From NCBI GenBank assembly GCA_037976565.1, contig CP137668.1, positions 25,297,906 to 25,361,905 on the forward strand: DNA of 64,000 bases, given 5' to 3'. The notes below the pieces were generated by a model. That model was not told the DNA's origin. It did not search any database and worked only from the letters and a program-made list of their open reading frames with translations. Positions 12,491 through 23,100 of this stretch are shown here, piece by piece. Each line of letters starts with the position of its first letter. Position 1 is the first letter of the stretch. Made by a program: the position numbers and the translations under genes. This stretch comes from Mesocentrotus franciscanus. Its lineage: Eukaryota > Echinodermata > Echinoidea > Camarodonta > Strongylocentrotidae.

Positions 12491-12883
12491 TTATCCCAAT
12501 GTTTTTTCCACTGCAAAGATTAAATCCTCTGGAGACAGATCTTCATAGATCGTCAACTTCAGGGAAACTGTGAACGGTTGCCCGTCTTTGTGAAGAATAC
12601 CATGCCTATTTGAAATAACTTACACATTAATGTACGAGGTATATCTGTGGGTGAATAGTGTTGTTTAAACAAGTCAGCCACCTCGGTTGCTTATCTTTTC
12701 GACCATTGATCGTTGCAAGTGTTTACACGCACTCATGACACTGTCAAAATTACGACTTGATAATAAAGTAATATCGTCAACTGTCTGAGGTAGTGTTGCA
12801 ACCAATAGGATTTCATGATCGTTCGTTGCTCTTCTTGCGTTTATAAAATAATAATTTCTATCTTTGTTGGGAGGGGAGAGCAA
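12491..12883 (-). other. Possible minus-strand exons of an unknown gene
   Basis: Two stretches look protein-like on the minus strand. One (about 12607 to 12491) begins after a TTTCAAATAG acceptor-like site and encodes 36 residues including DGQPFTVSLKL and SPEDLIFAVEK before a stop. The other (12883-12674) is a 69-codon frame with HEILLVATLPQTVDDITLL. I do not recognise a family. They would run head-to-head with the intact deaminase-like gene at 12945. Phase and splice continuity between the two pieces were not established. Confidence 0.25.
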
Positions 12884-12944
12884 ATGTATATAGACACATT
12901 AGTTTATGCTAGACATTAAGTTGATTTGATTTGCCAAACACAAG

Positions 12945-13649
12945 ATGGAATACATCAGCAATACACAGCTAAACGGCGCGGAAATTTTGAAAATATTCGT
13001 CGAGAGCGGACTTCCCACCGTCGGAAATATGAGAGTCAGCTGGACGAAACCCGTTGTTTGTGTCTGTCATGTGACTTTCTTGAATTGGAGAAAGGCACTT
13101 CTCATCAGGCAGAACACACCCCTCTTACATGCCGAACATTTCATCATAGAGTTCCTTAGAATCAACATCCCAAGGATACGTTTCGTCAGGATTTTCTGCA
13201 ACTACTCACCGTGCAGTAAACCAGGGTACGAATGCTGCAACTTGATTGGCAAGATCAAGGAAGATCTGAAGACCCAGGAAAGGATGAGGGGTGATGATGT
13301 GAGTGCGTCACTCACTTTCGTTTTTTCACACCTGTATAACATAGCGAGACCATCTTGCTGGAAAAGAGGTTGCTTCGAGACGGGTCGAAACGAGCATATT
13401 CGACCTCAACAAAACGACACCAGTTTGTGCAATCTCTGTTCTTTGGGTCGCAGCATTAGGAGCTTCGAGATGGCCGACTGGGTGGCGCTGATTGAGTTAT
13501 TGGCTCTTTTGGACACTAAACGCGGTGTAGAAACTGGTATTCTGACATCGTTTCGTTTTGGAGAGAAGTACGGCTTCTGGCGTGACTTGGAGGATGCAGA
13601 GCTGAAGAGGGACTTTCAAATATTAAAAGATAATTACAACGGACTATGA
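12945..13649 (+). CDS. AID/APOBEC-like cytidine deaminase, intact
   Basis: Single-exon gene of 234 codons, near the length of AID/APOBEC proteins. Seen: H62-A63-E64 (zinc ligand and catalytic glutamate), then after 24 residues P89-C90 in NYSPC and C97 as second cysteine ligand (PCx6C rather than the usual PCx2-4C). The adjacent FSHLY block corresponds to the RLY strand of AID/APOBEC folds. It is followed by SIRSFEMADW and a conserved C-terminal helix pair ending in ELKRDFQILK. Family knowledge: such enzymes deaminate cytosine in single-stranded DNA or RNA, and invertebrate members are thought to act in innate immunity. The paralogue at 7625-8453 shares all motifs and exact spacing. The ATG follows a TATATA at about 12889. 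No signal peptide or membrane segment is seen. The deaminase fold is well supported; substrate and role are inference. Confidence 0.8.
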   Translation: MEYISNTQLNGAEILKIFVESGLPTVGNMRVSWTKPVVCVCHVTFLNWRKALLIRQNTPLLHAEHFIIEFLRINIPRIRFVRIFCNYSPCSKPGYECCNLIGKIKEDLKTQERMRGDDVSASLTFVFSHLYNIARPSCWKRGCFETGRNEHIRPQQNDTSLCNLCSLGRSIRSFEMADWVALIELLALLDTKRGVETGILTSFRFGEKYGFWRDLEDAELKRDFQILKDNYNGL

Positions 13650-14339
13650 AATGCGCTCCTTTATCACAATGCCATTATAAACAAATCTCATTCTTGTGAG
13701 GGTAAAAGGGTGTACTCTTTATGACCAAATTACATAGTGTATCCCTGTTACAGCCAACATTAAATTGTGTAGAACTTTGCAGGAATAATGAATGTGTCAC
13801 GTATGTCCTATACAGGGGCGGCACCAGGTTATTTTTTTAGGGGCGAATGGGCCCGGGGCTCAGATTTGGTTTGGACGGGTGTGTGCCGCTCAAGCCCTCG
13901 AAACCCCTACCCATTTTTAGGGTCATTTGGGGATTTCCTCGAAGTAAAGCCCATTTTTCACAATTTACGGGTGTTCGCATTGAAAATTTTGGAAATTTTG
14001 TAAAAACGGACCTATTATTAGGGTTATTTTTGTAAAAAATGGGACCCATGTTTAGGATTTTTTGTGAAAAAGTGACCCATTCGATCGACACACCCCGTAT
14101 GTCTTAACATGTGAGTCTCCCTCCCCTGTGGAATGGACTCGCTTGCGCGACGATGGAGATGTGCCCCGCTCAGAAGTGGAAGATTTTTGAAATTGATGCA
14201 TAATGGTTCGATTTGGTGCATACTTTTTGCCAAATTAAAAAGAAAAGTTCAACTAACAAGAACAAGCTCAAATCAAATGTGGGCTGGCTTTAATACCTTT
14301 AATGATGGGAAATGCTAATGACAGCATCACAAACATGCA

Positions 14340-14810
14340 CTACTTTTGATTTTCTTCTGTCAAAAGGAACTCCAATTTACGGGGATGTTTTCGGGCGTCA
14401 ATCACTTTGTTTATATCTATATCAATATCTCTGTTCAAATTTATAACCAGAAGTGAAGACAAACGTCCTTGGGTCATTGTTGATCTCAACTTCTCAAGTA
14501 CGTTTTCACCAATCGAAGTTCACTAAAATAATGAACGCTCAGCAGAAACACTAGTAAGTGCGAAGGTCACCATAATTTTCAGAAGGGTTGTTATAGATGA
14601 ATATGTCGTTTCCTTTGAACAATCAGCCATGAGGTTTGGGAGATACAAGGGATTAATTTGATTTTTTTCAGTTGGTGAAAGGTTCTTCATCGTCAACCAA
14701 TGTTTGAACTGCCGGTAATGTGAATGTAATAATGACGCTTCTATTTCTGGATTAGGATGACTTCCATAGTTATCATTGACATGGGCGGGCAAAGGACTGT
14801 GTTCAGTCAC
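14340..14810 (-). pseudogene. hAT transposase, C-terminal fragment
   Basis: The minus-strand frame ends with LALTSVSAERSLF-like sequence. SVSAERSFS is the hallmark of the hAT C-terminal dimerisation domain. After a frame change at about 14525 the continuation encodes RLVKTYLRS and further sequence typical of ZMYM1-like hAT proteins, to a stop at 14340-14342. The N-terminal zinc finger and catalytic core are absent. It lies beside hAT-type MITEs but shows no intact ends. Confidence 0.75.
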
Positions 14811-14857
14811 TCAGTAGGCCTATAATAACTGCTAATAAGCTGATCACCTGATTCGGC

Positions 14858-15112
14858 TTGCTTTTCTCTCCTTTTCTTTATTTTCTCTATCTTTATTTTT
14901 TCTTTCCCTCTCCCCGCCCTCCCTTACGTCATAAATATTTACATTTTATAGTTCTCTTCCTCCTGGCCTTCCTCCTTCTCTTCCCCTTCCCTTTCTTTTC
15001 TTCTCCTTCTTTTCCTTTTCTTTTCCTTATCCCTTTCTTCTTTCTCCTTCTCTTACTCTTCCTTTTTTTGAAAATAATAGGAGGCGGCCGGCCGCCCTTG
15101 TCCTATCTGTGA
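14858..15112. repeat. Pyrimidine-rich (CTT/TTC) low-complexity tract
   Basis: An almost pure C/T tract. The 84-codon frame across it consists of F, L, P and S and is not a gene. Confidence 0.85.
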
Positions 15113-15133
15113 AAGTTAAACATTAGCAGTGTC

Positions 15134-15341
15134 CAGGCGCGGATCCACGGGGAGAGGGGTGCGACGGGCCAGGGCCCCAACCCTGGCAAAAAAAGTTTTT
15201 TTTAAAGATGGTAACCACAAATTTACCTATGTTACTTAGTGCTCACACTACTCTACCCCCGCCCCCACTGACCGAAAGATCCGGCGCGATTTTCAAATTT
15301 CAGTGCCCCCCCCCCATTGGAAAATCCTGGATCCGCCCCTG
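15134..15341. mobile_element. hAT-type non-autonomous element (MITE)
   Basis: It starts CAGGCGCGGATCCA and ends TGGATCCGCCCCTG, an inverted repeat with one mismatch. It is flanked by perfect 8-bp duplications GCAGTGTC at 15126-15133 and 15342-15349. No coding capacity. Confidence 0.9.
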
Positions 15342-16228
15342 GCAGTGTCCTAGTATTCAATTTATGCAAGGAAACCCGTTTACTTTCTAGACTTCACTGT
15401 CAGACACTATTGAGTAACTGACTGACTTTTTTTTCTTTGGTAATAACGTACATAAAAATGAGCTGTAAAGGGTACATGAGCATTTGTCTACATCAATAAC
15501 CCACTTCTTGTAATGGCCAAAATTAAACTGCTCGAAAGTTTGCGTAGCACAAAACGTACGACCATTCGGTACAAAGGGTCTGAAAATCAGACTATTTAAT
15601 TAAACGAGCGCGCTCGGTAAATTCGATTCGACAACTAACGGTCGTTATTTTCCCACAAAAAGACATTTTCAAGCCCTTTTGTTTTGAGGGAAGTTCTAAA
15701 TTAGTTTTAGCTTTCAAATGCCGTTGGAATTTAACCTTTTCATTTGTTTTGCCTGCAAATGGGACATACTGCCTTTAAATGAGAGTATGCCCATTTGTGT
15801 TTTTTGTGTCTTTGGCATTTTCTTCTATGCATTCATTTACAGACATGAGCATGTCATGACTTGCTTCACTGATTGTGTCCACCCCCTGAACTGTAACTGA
15901 GTTTGTAATGTATTTTCACATGTTTTAATATATTTTACATGTTTTTGACGTCTGTACAGCATAATAATTTTACTTGGTTTACCTGTATCACAATTTATCT
16001 TAATCTGTGGCTGGTATTCGTGAATGTGGATTTAGTAAACCTGTTTAAATGGACCACTTGTTTATGGATTGCCAAGTGTCAAACTGTTTTTGTTCCGTAA
16101 AAGATGAAATTAATTTATGTGCAGAATGAGTAAACGAAATGAATCCAATTACGAACCGAAAACAGGACATTTATTTCATGTAGAAATTAATTTTCTATAT
16201 ATTTTAGTCACAGAATTGTGTTAATGTA

Positions 16229-17947
16229 TGTCACATGGTACACTCAAATAAAGAAACCTAAACACATGCCATTTACGATACTCATAATTATGATCAAGCT
16301 TTATTGTAAAGCAAAATAGTGTACCAATCTCTGACGACAAAGAGAATGGTAAGAACGAAATAAATACCCTCTTTCAATATCTTTCCATACACTCGGTCCT
16401 AGCAAAATAAACTAAACTTCTCTGATCAAATATAAATATTCACCACCGTTATAACTGGTATCAAAATATTCTATATCTTGTTATATATGAAATCTACACC
16501 AATGATGTTCAATATAAATAGACCTGACTTGTCTAAGCATATAACATATCTGTTATCTCATACACTTCTCGCTCTTGAGAAACATTACCTTAACGTAAAT
16601 AAACAGACCTGTATTGACCGTTCATTCAGTTATCAACTCGACAAATTATACCTTCAAACGACCAATCTCTTCTCAATATACAACAACTGATTTCTTGTCG
16701 TAAACAGTCATGTTGAATCCAGACCTGCATTGTCCGTTTTCTTCACCCATCATTGACCTTTCACAATGACATTTGCTTATAAGCAATTTCAAAGTCGTCT
16801 TTATACAACGCATGTATCAACAATACATCAGAATTGAAAGTACATCTACACTCAAACTCGAAATAGTCACTATATGCCCAACTGATAGGACTGGCTCTGC
16901 TATATATACACCTTTTACATATGAATTCTATATTCAGATATGTCTTTCAAGTTCATCGAACTATTTAGTCTTTTCAATAAGTTCCATAATAGTCCGTCAA
17001 AATTCTCGGCACAATTTACAGCTCACCGTACTGTTCATTTGCGTTCTCTATTCTGGAGACGCCATGTTCTTGGTGATCTATCGGCCACGTGTCCAAATGT
17101 CCCGTCTCGCATCGACTCTCGTGGAAACCTCGGCCTGTCTCCCAAGACCCTGTGCCATCTAAAATGTAAAGAGTTCAGGCACAAACATTTCTTTACTATA
17201 GGCTCTTCATATGGGTGAAACATGCATCAATTAAAATTGTAAATATTTTCCTCTTCTTTAATCACAATGTTCCTTGTCCAAAGTATATTTGATAGCGAAT
17301 AGTAAAACAACATGTTATATCTTTCTCGTACTTTAATTTGTCATTTGAAATAAAAATCACCCTTCATCAGAGTACAAGATTATACAATCATCAACGTAGT
17401 ATAAAATACAACTTTATGATTTCACTTACCGATGGAAAAGTATCGGTTTAACTTAATATAAGCTGCAAATTCTTCTGTAGCAAACTTTCAAGCAAGAAGT
17501 AACATCTTTCTCCACTTGCATTCTTCACTACACAAGCAGCTATCCTGCTTAAGCAAGCTGCTATACCAGGACCTCTCTACACCAAGACAACTTCATTAGG
17601 TGTGGCCCCTAGCCACTGTTACTCCAGTACATCAACGTATATACAGTCATCTATCTACAAAAGAAATCTCTGTCTATAACAGGTGTAATGCAATTCCACT
17701 TTCCTTTCAAAGGTAGCATCAACCTTTCCAGACGGTAACTCATGACAACACATTCAATGCTTATCGGGACACTGTATACATTTCTATACTAATTACATCC
17801 ACCGATGGCACATTCTCTCTCTCTCTCTTTCTCTCTCTCCCTCTCTCTTACATGTACACGCTATTTTTCGCTTTATTTAGTTTCCTTGTTTTATGAAAGA
17901 AAAAGGATATTTTGATAAAACCGCTGTTTGCGTTTTCCAACGTGACA
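16229..17947 (-). repeat. LTR, 3' copy
   Basis: 1719 bases, near-identical to 37738-39438. Differences are a few substitutions, a longer CT microsatellite (about 17812-17848), an extra GAA, and one T-run length change. Frames within it occur in both LTRs (for example 16478-16690) but have no recognisable domain. Confidence 0.95.
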
Positions 17948-17950
17948 ATT

Positions 17951-17962
17951 CACTCCCCCTCC
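17951..17962 (-). other. Polypurine tract
   Basis: On the minus strand this reads as a G/A-rich run (GGAGGGGGAGTG) just before the 3' LTR. That is the expected place for the plus-strand primer of an LTR retrotransposon. Confidence 0.75.
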
Positions 17963-18131
17963 AAGAAAATGCATCCGTTTTTACCAAACTAATTCTTTTT
18001 CTTCTAACAGTGCATCTACTGTGCAAGAATTTTTTTTTTTTTTTTTTCAACACATCACATACCCCAAAACAACACAATACAAATACGTCTTCTCTCCGTG
18101 CTCTCAATATTTCGGAGTTTTTCGTAATTTC

Positions 18132-19619
18132 TTAACATTCTGATGGAGATCGGCTTAGAAAGTCAGCACCTACATTTTCAACGCCCTTTATTGCTTCAAT
18201 GCGAAAACGGTACGGTTGTAGTGCTAGCGCCCAGCGCATAATTCTACCATTAGCCACTTTTGCGCTTTGCATATAAGCTAGTGGATGATGATCCGTTTCA
18301 AGGATGAATTCTCTGCCATACAGGTAGGGCTCGAACTTCTTGATGGCCCATACAATTGCTAGACATTCACGTTCTATGACTGAATATGCCCTCTCCCTTT
18401 TAAGCAATTTCTTACTTGAGTAAGCGACGGGAAATTTTTCGTCTTCATGTTTTTGCAGAAGAACTGCTCCTAACCCGATGTCAGAGGCATCAGTTCGGAG
18501 GATGAAGTTGTTACTAAGATCGGGGAGATGAAGGATAGGGGGGTTGGCAAGTTTTGCTTTTAATGTCTTGAAAGCATTCTCTTGGCTCGCCTCCCACAGG
18601 ATGACATTTGGCTCGTTTTTCTTAGTTTTGTCAGTGAGTGGTACAGCAATGGCAGCGTAATTGGGGACAAATTTACGATAGTAATTCGTCGTTCCAAGAA
18701 AAGACCTCAACTGCTTCTTAGTCTTAGGTTGAGTTATCTCTTGAATAGCTTTAACCTTCTCGGGACGAGGCGCTACTTCGCCTTGGCCGACCACATGACC
18801 TAGGAATTCAACGCTATTATGACCAATATAGCACTTGCTCGGTCGGGCAGTCAAGTTGGCAGCTCGAAGTCTCACGAAAAGCTCAGGGTCTTGAGATGTT
18901 GTTCCCAGGTAGTCGAAAAGATGAGGATATCATCTATGTAATTGAGTGCCCCATCCAATCCATCGAGGAGTCTTCTCATTATGCGACTAAAGGACGCTGC
19001 AGCATTAACCAGTCCAAAAGGCATTACTTTAAATTGAAACAAACCATTGGGGGAAATGAAGGCAGTTAGTTCTTTGGATTCAGGTGACATTGGGACTTGC
19101 CAATACCCTTTACTTAGGTCGATCTTTGAAAAATACTTACTCTTACCGATTTTAGTGAAGATTTCGTCTTGATCGGGGATCGGTTCAGCATCAAAAGTCG
19201 TGATCTTATTCAACCTGCGGAAGTCAACGCAGAAGCGGTTAGTACCATCTGGTTTCTTAACAATAACAATTGGCGATGCAAACGGGCTGTGGGATGGTTC
19301 AATGACATCAAGTGAGAGCATTGTTTTTACCTCTTCTCTGACTGTGTTTCTGAGTGCATGCGGAATTGGGTATGGTTTTCCTTTTGGGAGTTCCTTTTGT
19401 TTTAACTCAATGTTGTGCCCTCCAAGAGTTGTGCGACCTGGTATATCTGTAAGTATGTCCTGAAATTCATTCAGGATCGTTTGGACCTGTGTATTTTGGG
19501 GAGAAGATAGATTTTCATTAATCTTGACATCAGCGACAGATTCACTAGCAACTAGAGGATAAGGTTGGAGGAGAGAAGTGTTAGTCATGTGTTCGTCCAG
19601 CCTACCATCGTCTGATGTG
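18132..19619 (-). pseudogene. pol: Gmr1-like pol: reverse transcriptase and RNase H
   Basis: This is the distal part of the retrotransposon polyprotein, which copies the RNA genome into DNA. Seen: gypsy-type RT blocks including RFCVDFRRLN, SKIDLSKGYWQVPM, MPFGLVNA and the catalytic YIDD (about 18930), then RNase H with TDASDIGLGAVL, the ERECLAIVWAI helix and TDHHPL. The stop is at 18132-18134. A one-base loss in a C run (GGG at 18886-18888 on the plus strand) shifts frame just after the YIDD region. At 19619 the frame is cut by the Polinton; the host codons on either side of the insertion are in the same frame, so before insertion gag-pol was one continuous frame here. RT lies downstream of integrase. 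Confidence 0.88.
19614..19619. repeat. Polinton target-site duplication, left
   Basis: GATGTG, repeated at 34604-34609. Six bases is the duplication length made by Polinton integrases. Confidence 0.95.
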
Positions 19620-19968
19620 AGAAGATAGGTACCCCTATATAGGAAGTGTTAATTGGCATTTCCGGTTAATTAGTTAATCCTTCCGGTTAATTAGTTAATC
19701 CTTCCGGTGACTTCCGGTAAACAATAGGGGGGGTGTTAATGAGTTAATTGGGGTGTCCTTCCGGCGGAAGTTACGTAATGAGGGTACATCCTGGAGGAAG
19801 TTCTTTGTTTACATCATTCATTCATTCATGGAGAGGTGGAGGATGGACGTGTGTAGGGTACGGGGACAAGGACCAAATGACCAAACAATGGGCCACCCGG
19901 CATGTATGTTGAATGTGTGTGTGTTACCGACCAATGAGAATGCGAGGATTTTTTTAGAAAGGAAGTGA
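19620..19968 (+). repeat. Polinton terminal inverted repeat, left
   Basis: Matches the reverse complement of 34258-34603, with about seven differences, mostly homopolymer or GT-run lengths. Just inside the end is a tandem pair of a 21-bp unit starting TTCCGGTTAATTAG (19660-19680 and 19681-19701). Confidence 0.95.
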
Positions 19969-20129
19969 CCCAAAGTTGGTACTTGTTTGTGATTGGACGA
20001 GAGAAAAAAATGGTGAACCTATGGGCAAGTATCATATGACATCTAACTGTCGTTGAGTCAACATCGCTTTGTTTTTGTTGTAATACTGGCCAGATTCTAT
20101 AATGTACCATGATTTCTACATGTGATTTA

Positions 20130-23100
20130 ATGCACAAGCTTCGGGCATGTACATGCCTGGAAGAAGTATCGAGTTTTCGTGAGGAATATTATGAAGACCT
20201 TGAACCAGAACAACATGCTTTGGTATTTGCAAGGTCATCCTACTTTTGAGTTTGCAGGACTTGGAAGATGGTAAGTGCTAATCATATTTATTTATTTATT
20301 TTCATATTCATAATTGAATAATTTTGTAGTGTTACCATATCGGGTTTGCATCTGGAATTCAAGAAGGAGATTAAGCATCGAAAATCCATAATAGGCAACG
20401 ATGTGACATAATGAGTGTTTTTTTTGTTCAATGCAAATTAAATAATGATTGATATCTCCATTTGAAACATAAACTCACGTGTAAGCAAAAAAAAAAAAAG
20501 ATTTATAAAGTATTATAAAGTATACGTTCAAATTATAAATTTAATTAAATTATTCAATTATACTTGTAGGGATTACCGATGATGATTTAGTGGATGTGTT
20601 CGTCGAGAACCAACAGCCCCTCTCCCCTAGCAACGCAGCACCAGCAAGGTCTTCCACATGACGCAGCTACTCCATGGCAACCAAATTTTGATGACGGTTA
20701 GTGTATACTTCATTTATATATACATCAATGCAAAGGATCATTGGATGAATGTTCATTTTTTTTTCATGTATGAAGACAACACAATACATTGTAGCGGTTG
20801 AATGAAACTTTTTATCCGTTCTTATATATCTTTTTTTTTTTTTTTTTTTTTTTTTTTCTCATAGGCATTTCCGATGACCATTTAATGGAGATGGACATCA
20901 ATACAAATAAGCCATGTGACGCAACATCAGTACCTGGCCCCTCTAACCGCCAACCAGCAGCAACAGCAGTGGCTGGACCCTCCCGCCATCCAGCATCAGC
21001 AGTGGCCGGACCCTCCCGACAACCACCAGCAGTGGCTGGACCTTCCGTCAACCAAGAGCAGTGGCCGGACCCTCCCGACAACCACCATCAGTAGCCGGAC
21101 CCTCCCACAGTCAACCAAGAGCAGCAGCAGTAGCCGGACCCTCGTCTTTTCATGTTTGGGGATCTAAGAAACGTGTTGTAGATGCACCGCCTGCAAGAGA
21201 ACCCAATCTCCCTACTCATCACGTGACCAAAGTGAGTCAAAAACATGTACGCAAATACAATGCTAATGTAACTGATTACACCGTTTCTTTCCAACCCATA
21301 GAAAATAACGGTCCCATGATAGAAATGATGCCACGCGTAAATGAGATGTTTGAAAATATCATTGAAGAGATGGTTGAGGGGGTAAATGATAGAGATTTTG
21401 TTAGGATTGTTTTCAATTCCCACAATTAGATAGACCCGTTAGTATGCCATTTGTAAGGAGGGGTCAAATGAATCACGAAGCATTTGCAACCAAACTTGAG
21501 AATACTATTCAATCGAATGATAAGGTAAGCTTGGACGAAACAGTCTCTTTCAACATATTACACATGGCTATGCCAAATGGTGGTGGTTCCAATGTGAAGT
21601 GCTTAACCATCGAAGAGACATTGTCCAGAAAAAGATGCATCATCAGGATGAAGAATAAAGATAACATGTGTTGTCCAAGGGCTATCGTAACTGGCATTGC
21701 CCGGATTGAAAAACACCCTAATTTTGAGTCGATCAAACGTGGTTACAAACAGCAAAGGGAATATGCCATTGAGCTGTATAAACAGGCCAAACTTCCAGAA
21801 AATACCAAATGTGGCATCGAAGAGATTAAACTCTTCGAAAAGACGGAATTCATGGCCGGTTTCAGGGTGGTGGTTGTTTCAAAGAGCACTTAAACTTCAT
21901 TACGTATGCTGGCCCCGAAGACAGGCAGCATACCATTTATCTGTATGTTCATGACAATCACTTTGATCTCATTACATCAATGGCCGCCTTCTACAACAAG
22001 TCATATTTTTGCCACGAGTGTTTGGTAGGATACGACAAGAAACTCAGACACGACTGCATTTTCCGCTGCAAACTTTGCAAGGGAGATGACTGCCCCGCCT
22101 CCAATGACCCCGATTCCTACAAATTGTGCAAAAAATGTAACCGTAACTTTAAGAATGCTCATTGTTTGTCAAATCACAAGCAACATGGCGTATGTAACCT
22201 GTACTTCAAATGCCCCGAGTGTCAGATTCTTTGTAACAGAGAGACGCTTAGAAAGCATAAAGCCAAGCACATTTGCGGCCAAACTTTCTGTCGATTATGC
22301 AAAAGTATGTTAATCCAGGTCACAAATGCTACATTCAAAAAGAACCACAACGGGAAGAAAAGGATGACTCTTCCGATGAGGAGGAGGATGAGGTTAGGCG
22401 CACATTGACAAATGAGGAGATGGAGGAGTTAGGGCTTAATAACGCAACGGAGAGAGTTATGGTTGATGATGATGATGATGATGTTACTGACCCTGGTAGG
22501 AAAACCGCTGGTCTAAGTAATCTCAATAAATACGTCTTTTTTGACTTTGAGTGCACCCAAGAAACGGGTCTGCATGTTCCTAACTATTGCGTGGCCCATA
22601 GGGCATGCAAGCATTGTGCTGAAAAGCCATTTGAAGAAGAGTGCAAACGCTGTGGGAAGTTAGAGGACAAGCAAAAGGTTTTCAAAGGTCCTAATACCGG
22701 GGATGAATTCTGCGAGTGGGTATTTGGATCCAAAGAGAATTCACGCTCTGTTTTCATTGCTCACAATTTCAAGGGGTATGATGGTGTTTTTATCCAAGAT
22801 TATCTCTATCGGAATTGCATCATCCCCAACCTCATACTTGCTGGAGGGAAAATCATGAGCATGGATGTTTCATTCAATCAGATCAAATTCATTGATTCTT
22901 TGAACTTTTTTGCCATGCCCCTTTCTGCTCTTCCCGCTACATTTGGAGTGGAGGAATTGAAGAAGGGTTTTTTTCCGCATCTCTTCAATACGACAGCCAA
23001 CACTCATTATCAGGGGCCCGTACCAGATGCCAAGTACTATCATCCATCTGGCATGTCGCCAAAAAGAGGGAAGAATTCCTTGAATGGTATGAGAAGGAGG

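Noticed and set aside
13800..14102. Possible hAT-type element starting CAGGGGCGGCACCAGG with flanking CGTATGTC 8-mers
   Set aside because: The 8-mers do not abut matching inverted ends and no right terminus pairs with the left.
16478..17223. Frames within the LTR, repeated at 37987-38733
   Set aside because: Conserved only because the two LTRs are copies; no recognisable domain and not in a coding position.
20798..21167. Plus and minus frames over the AGPSRQP region
   Set aside because: The minus-strand frame mirrors the repetitive Pro-rich segment of polB; only the plus strand continues into conserved polymerase sequence.
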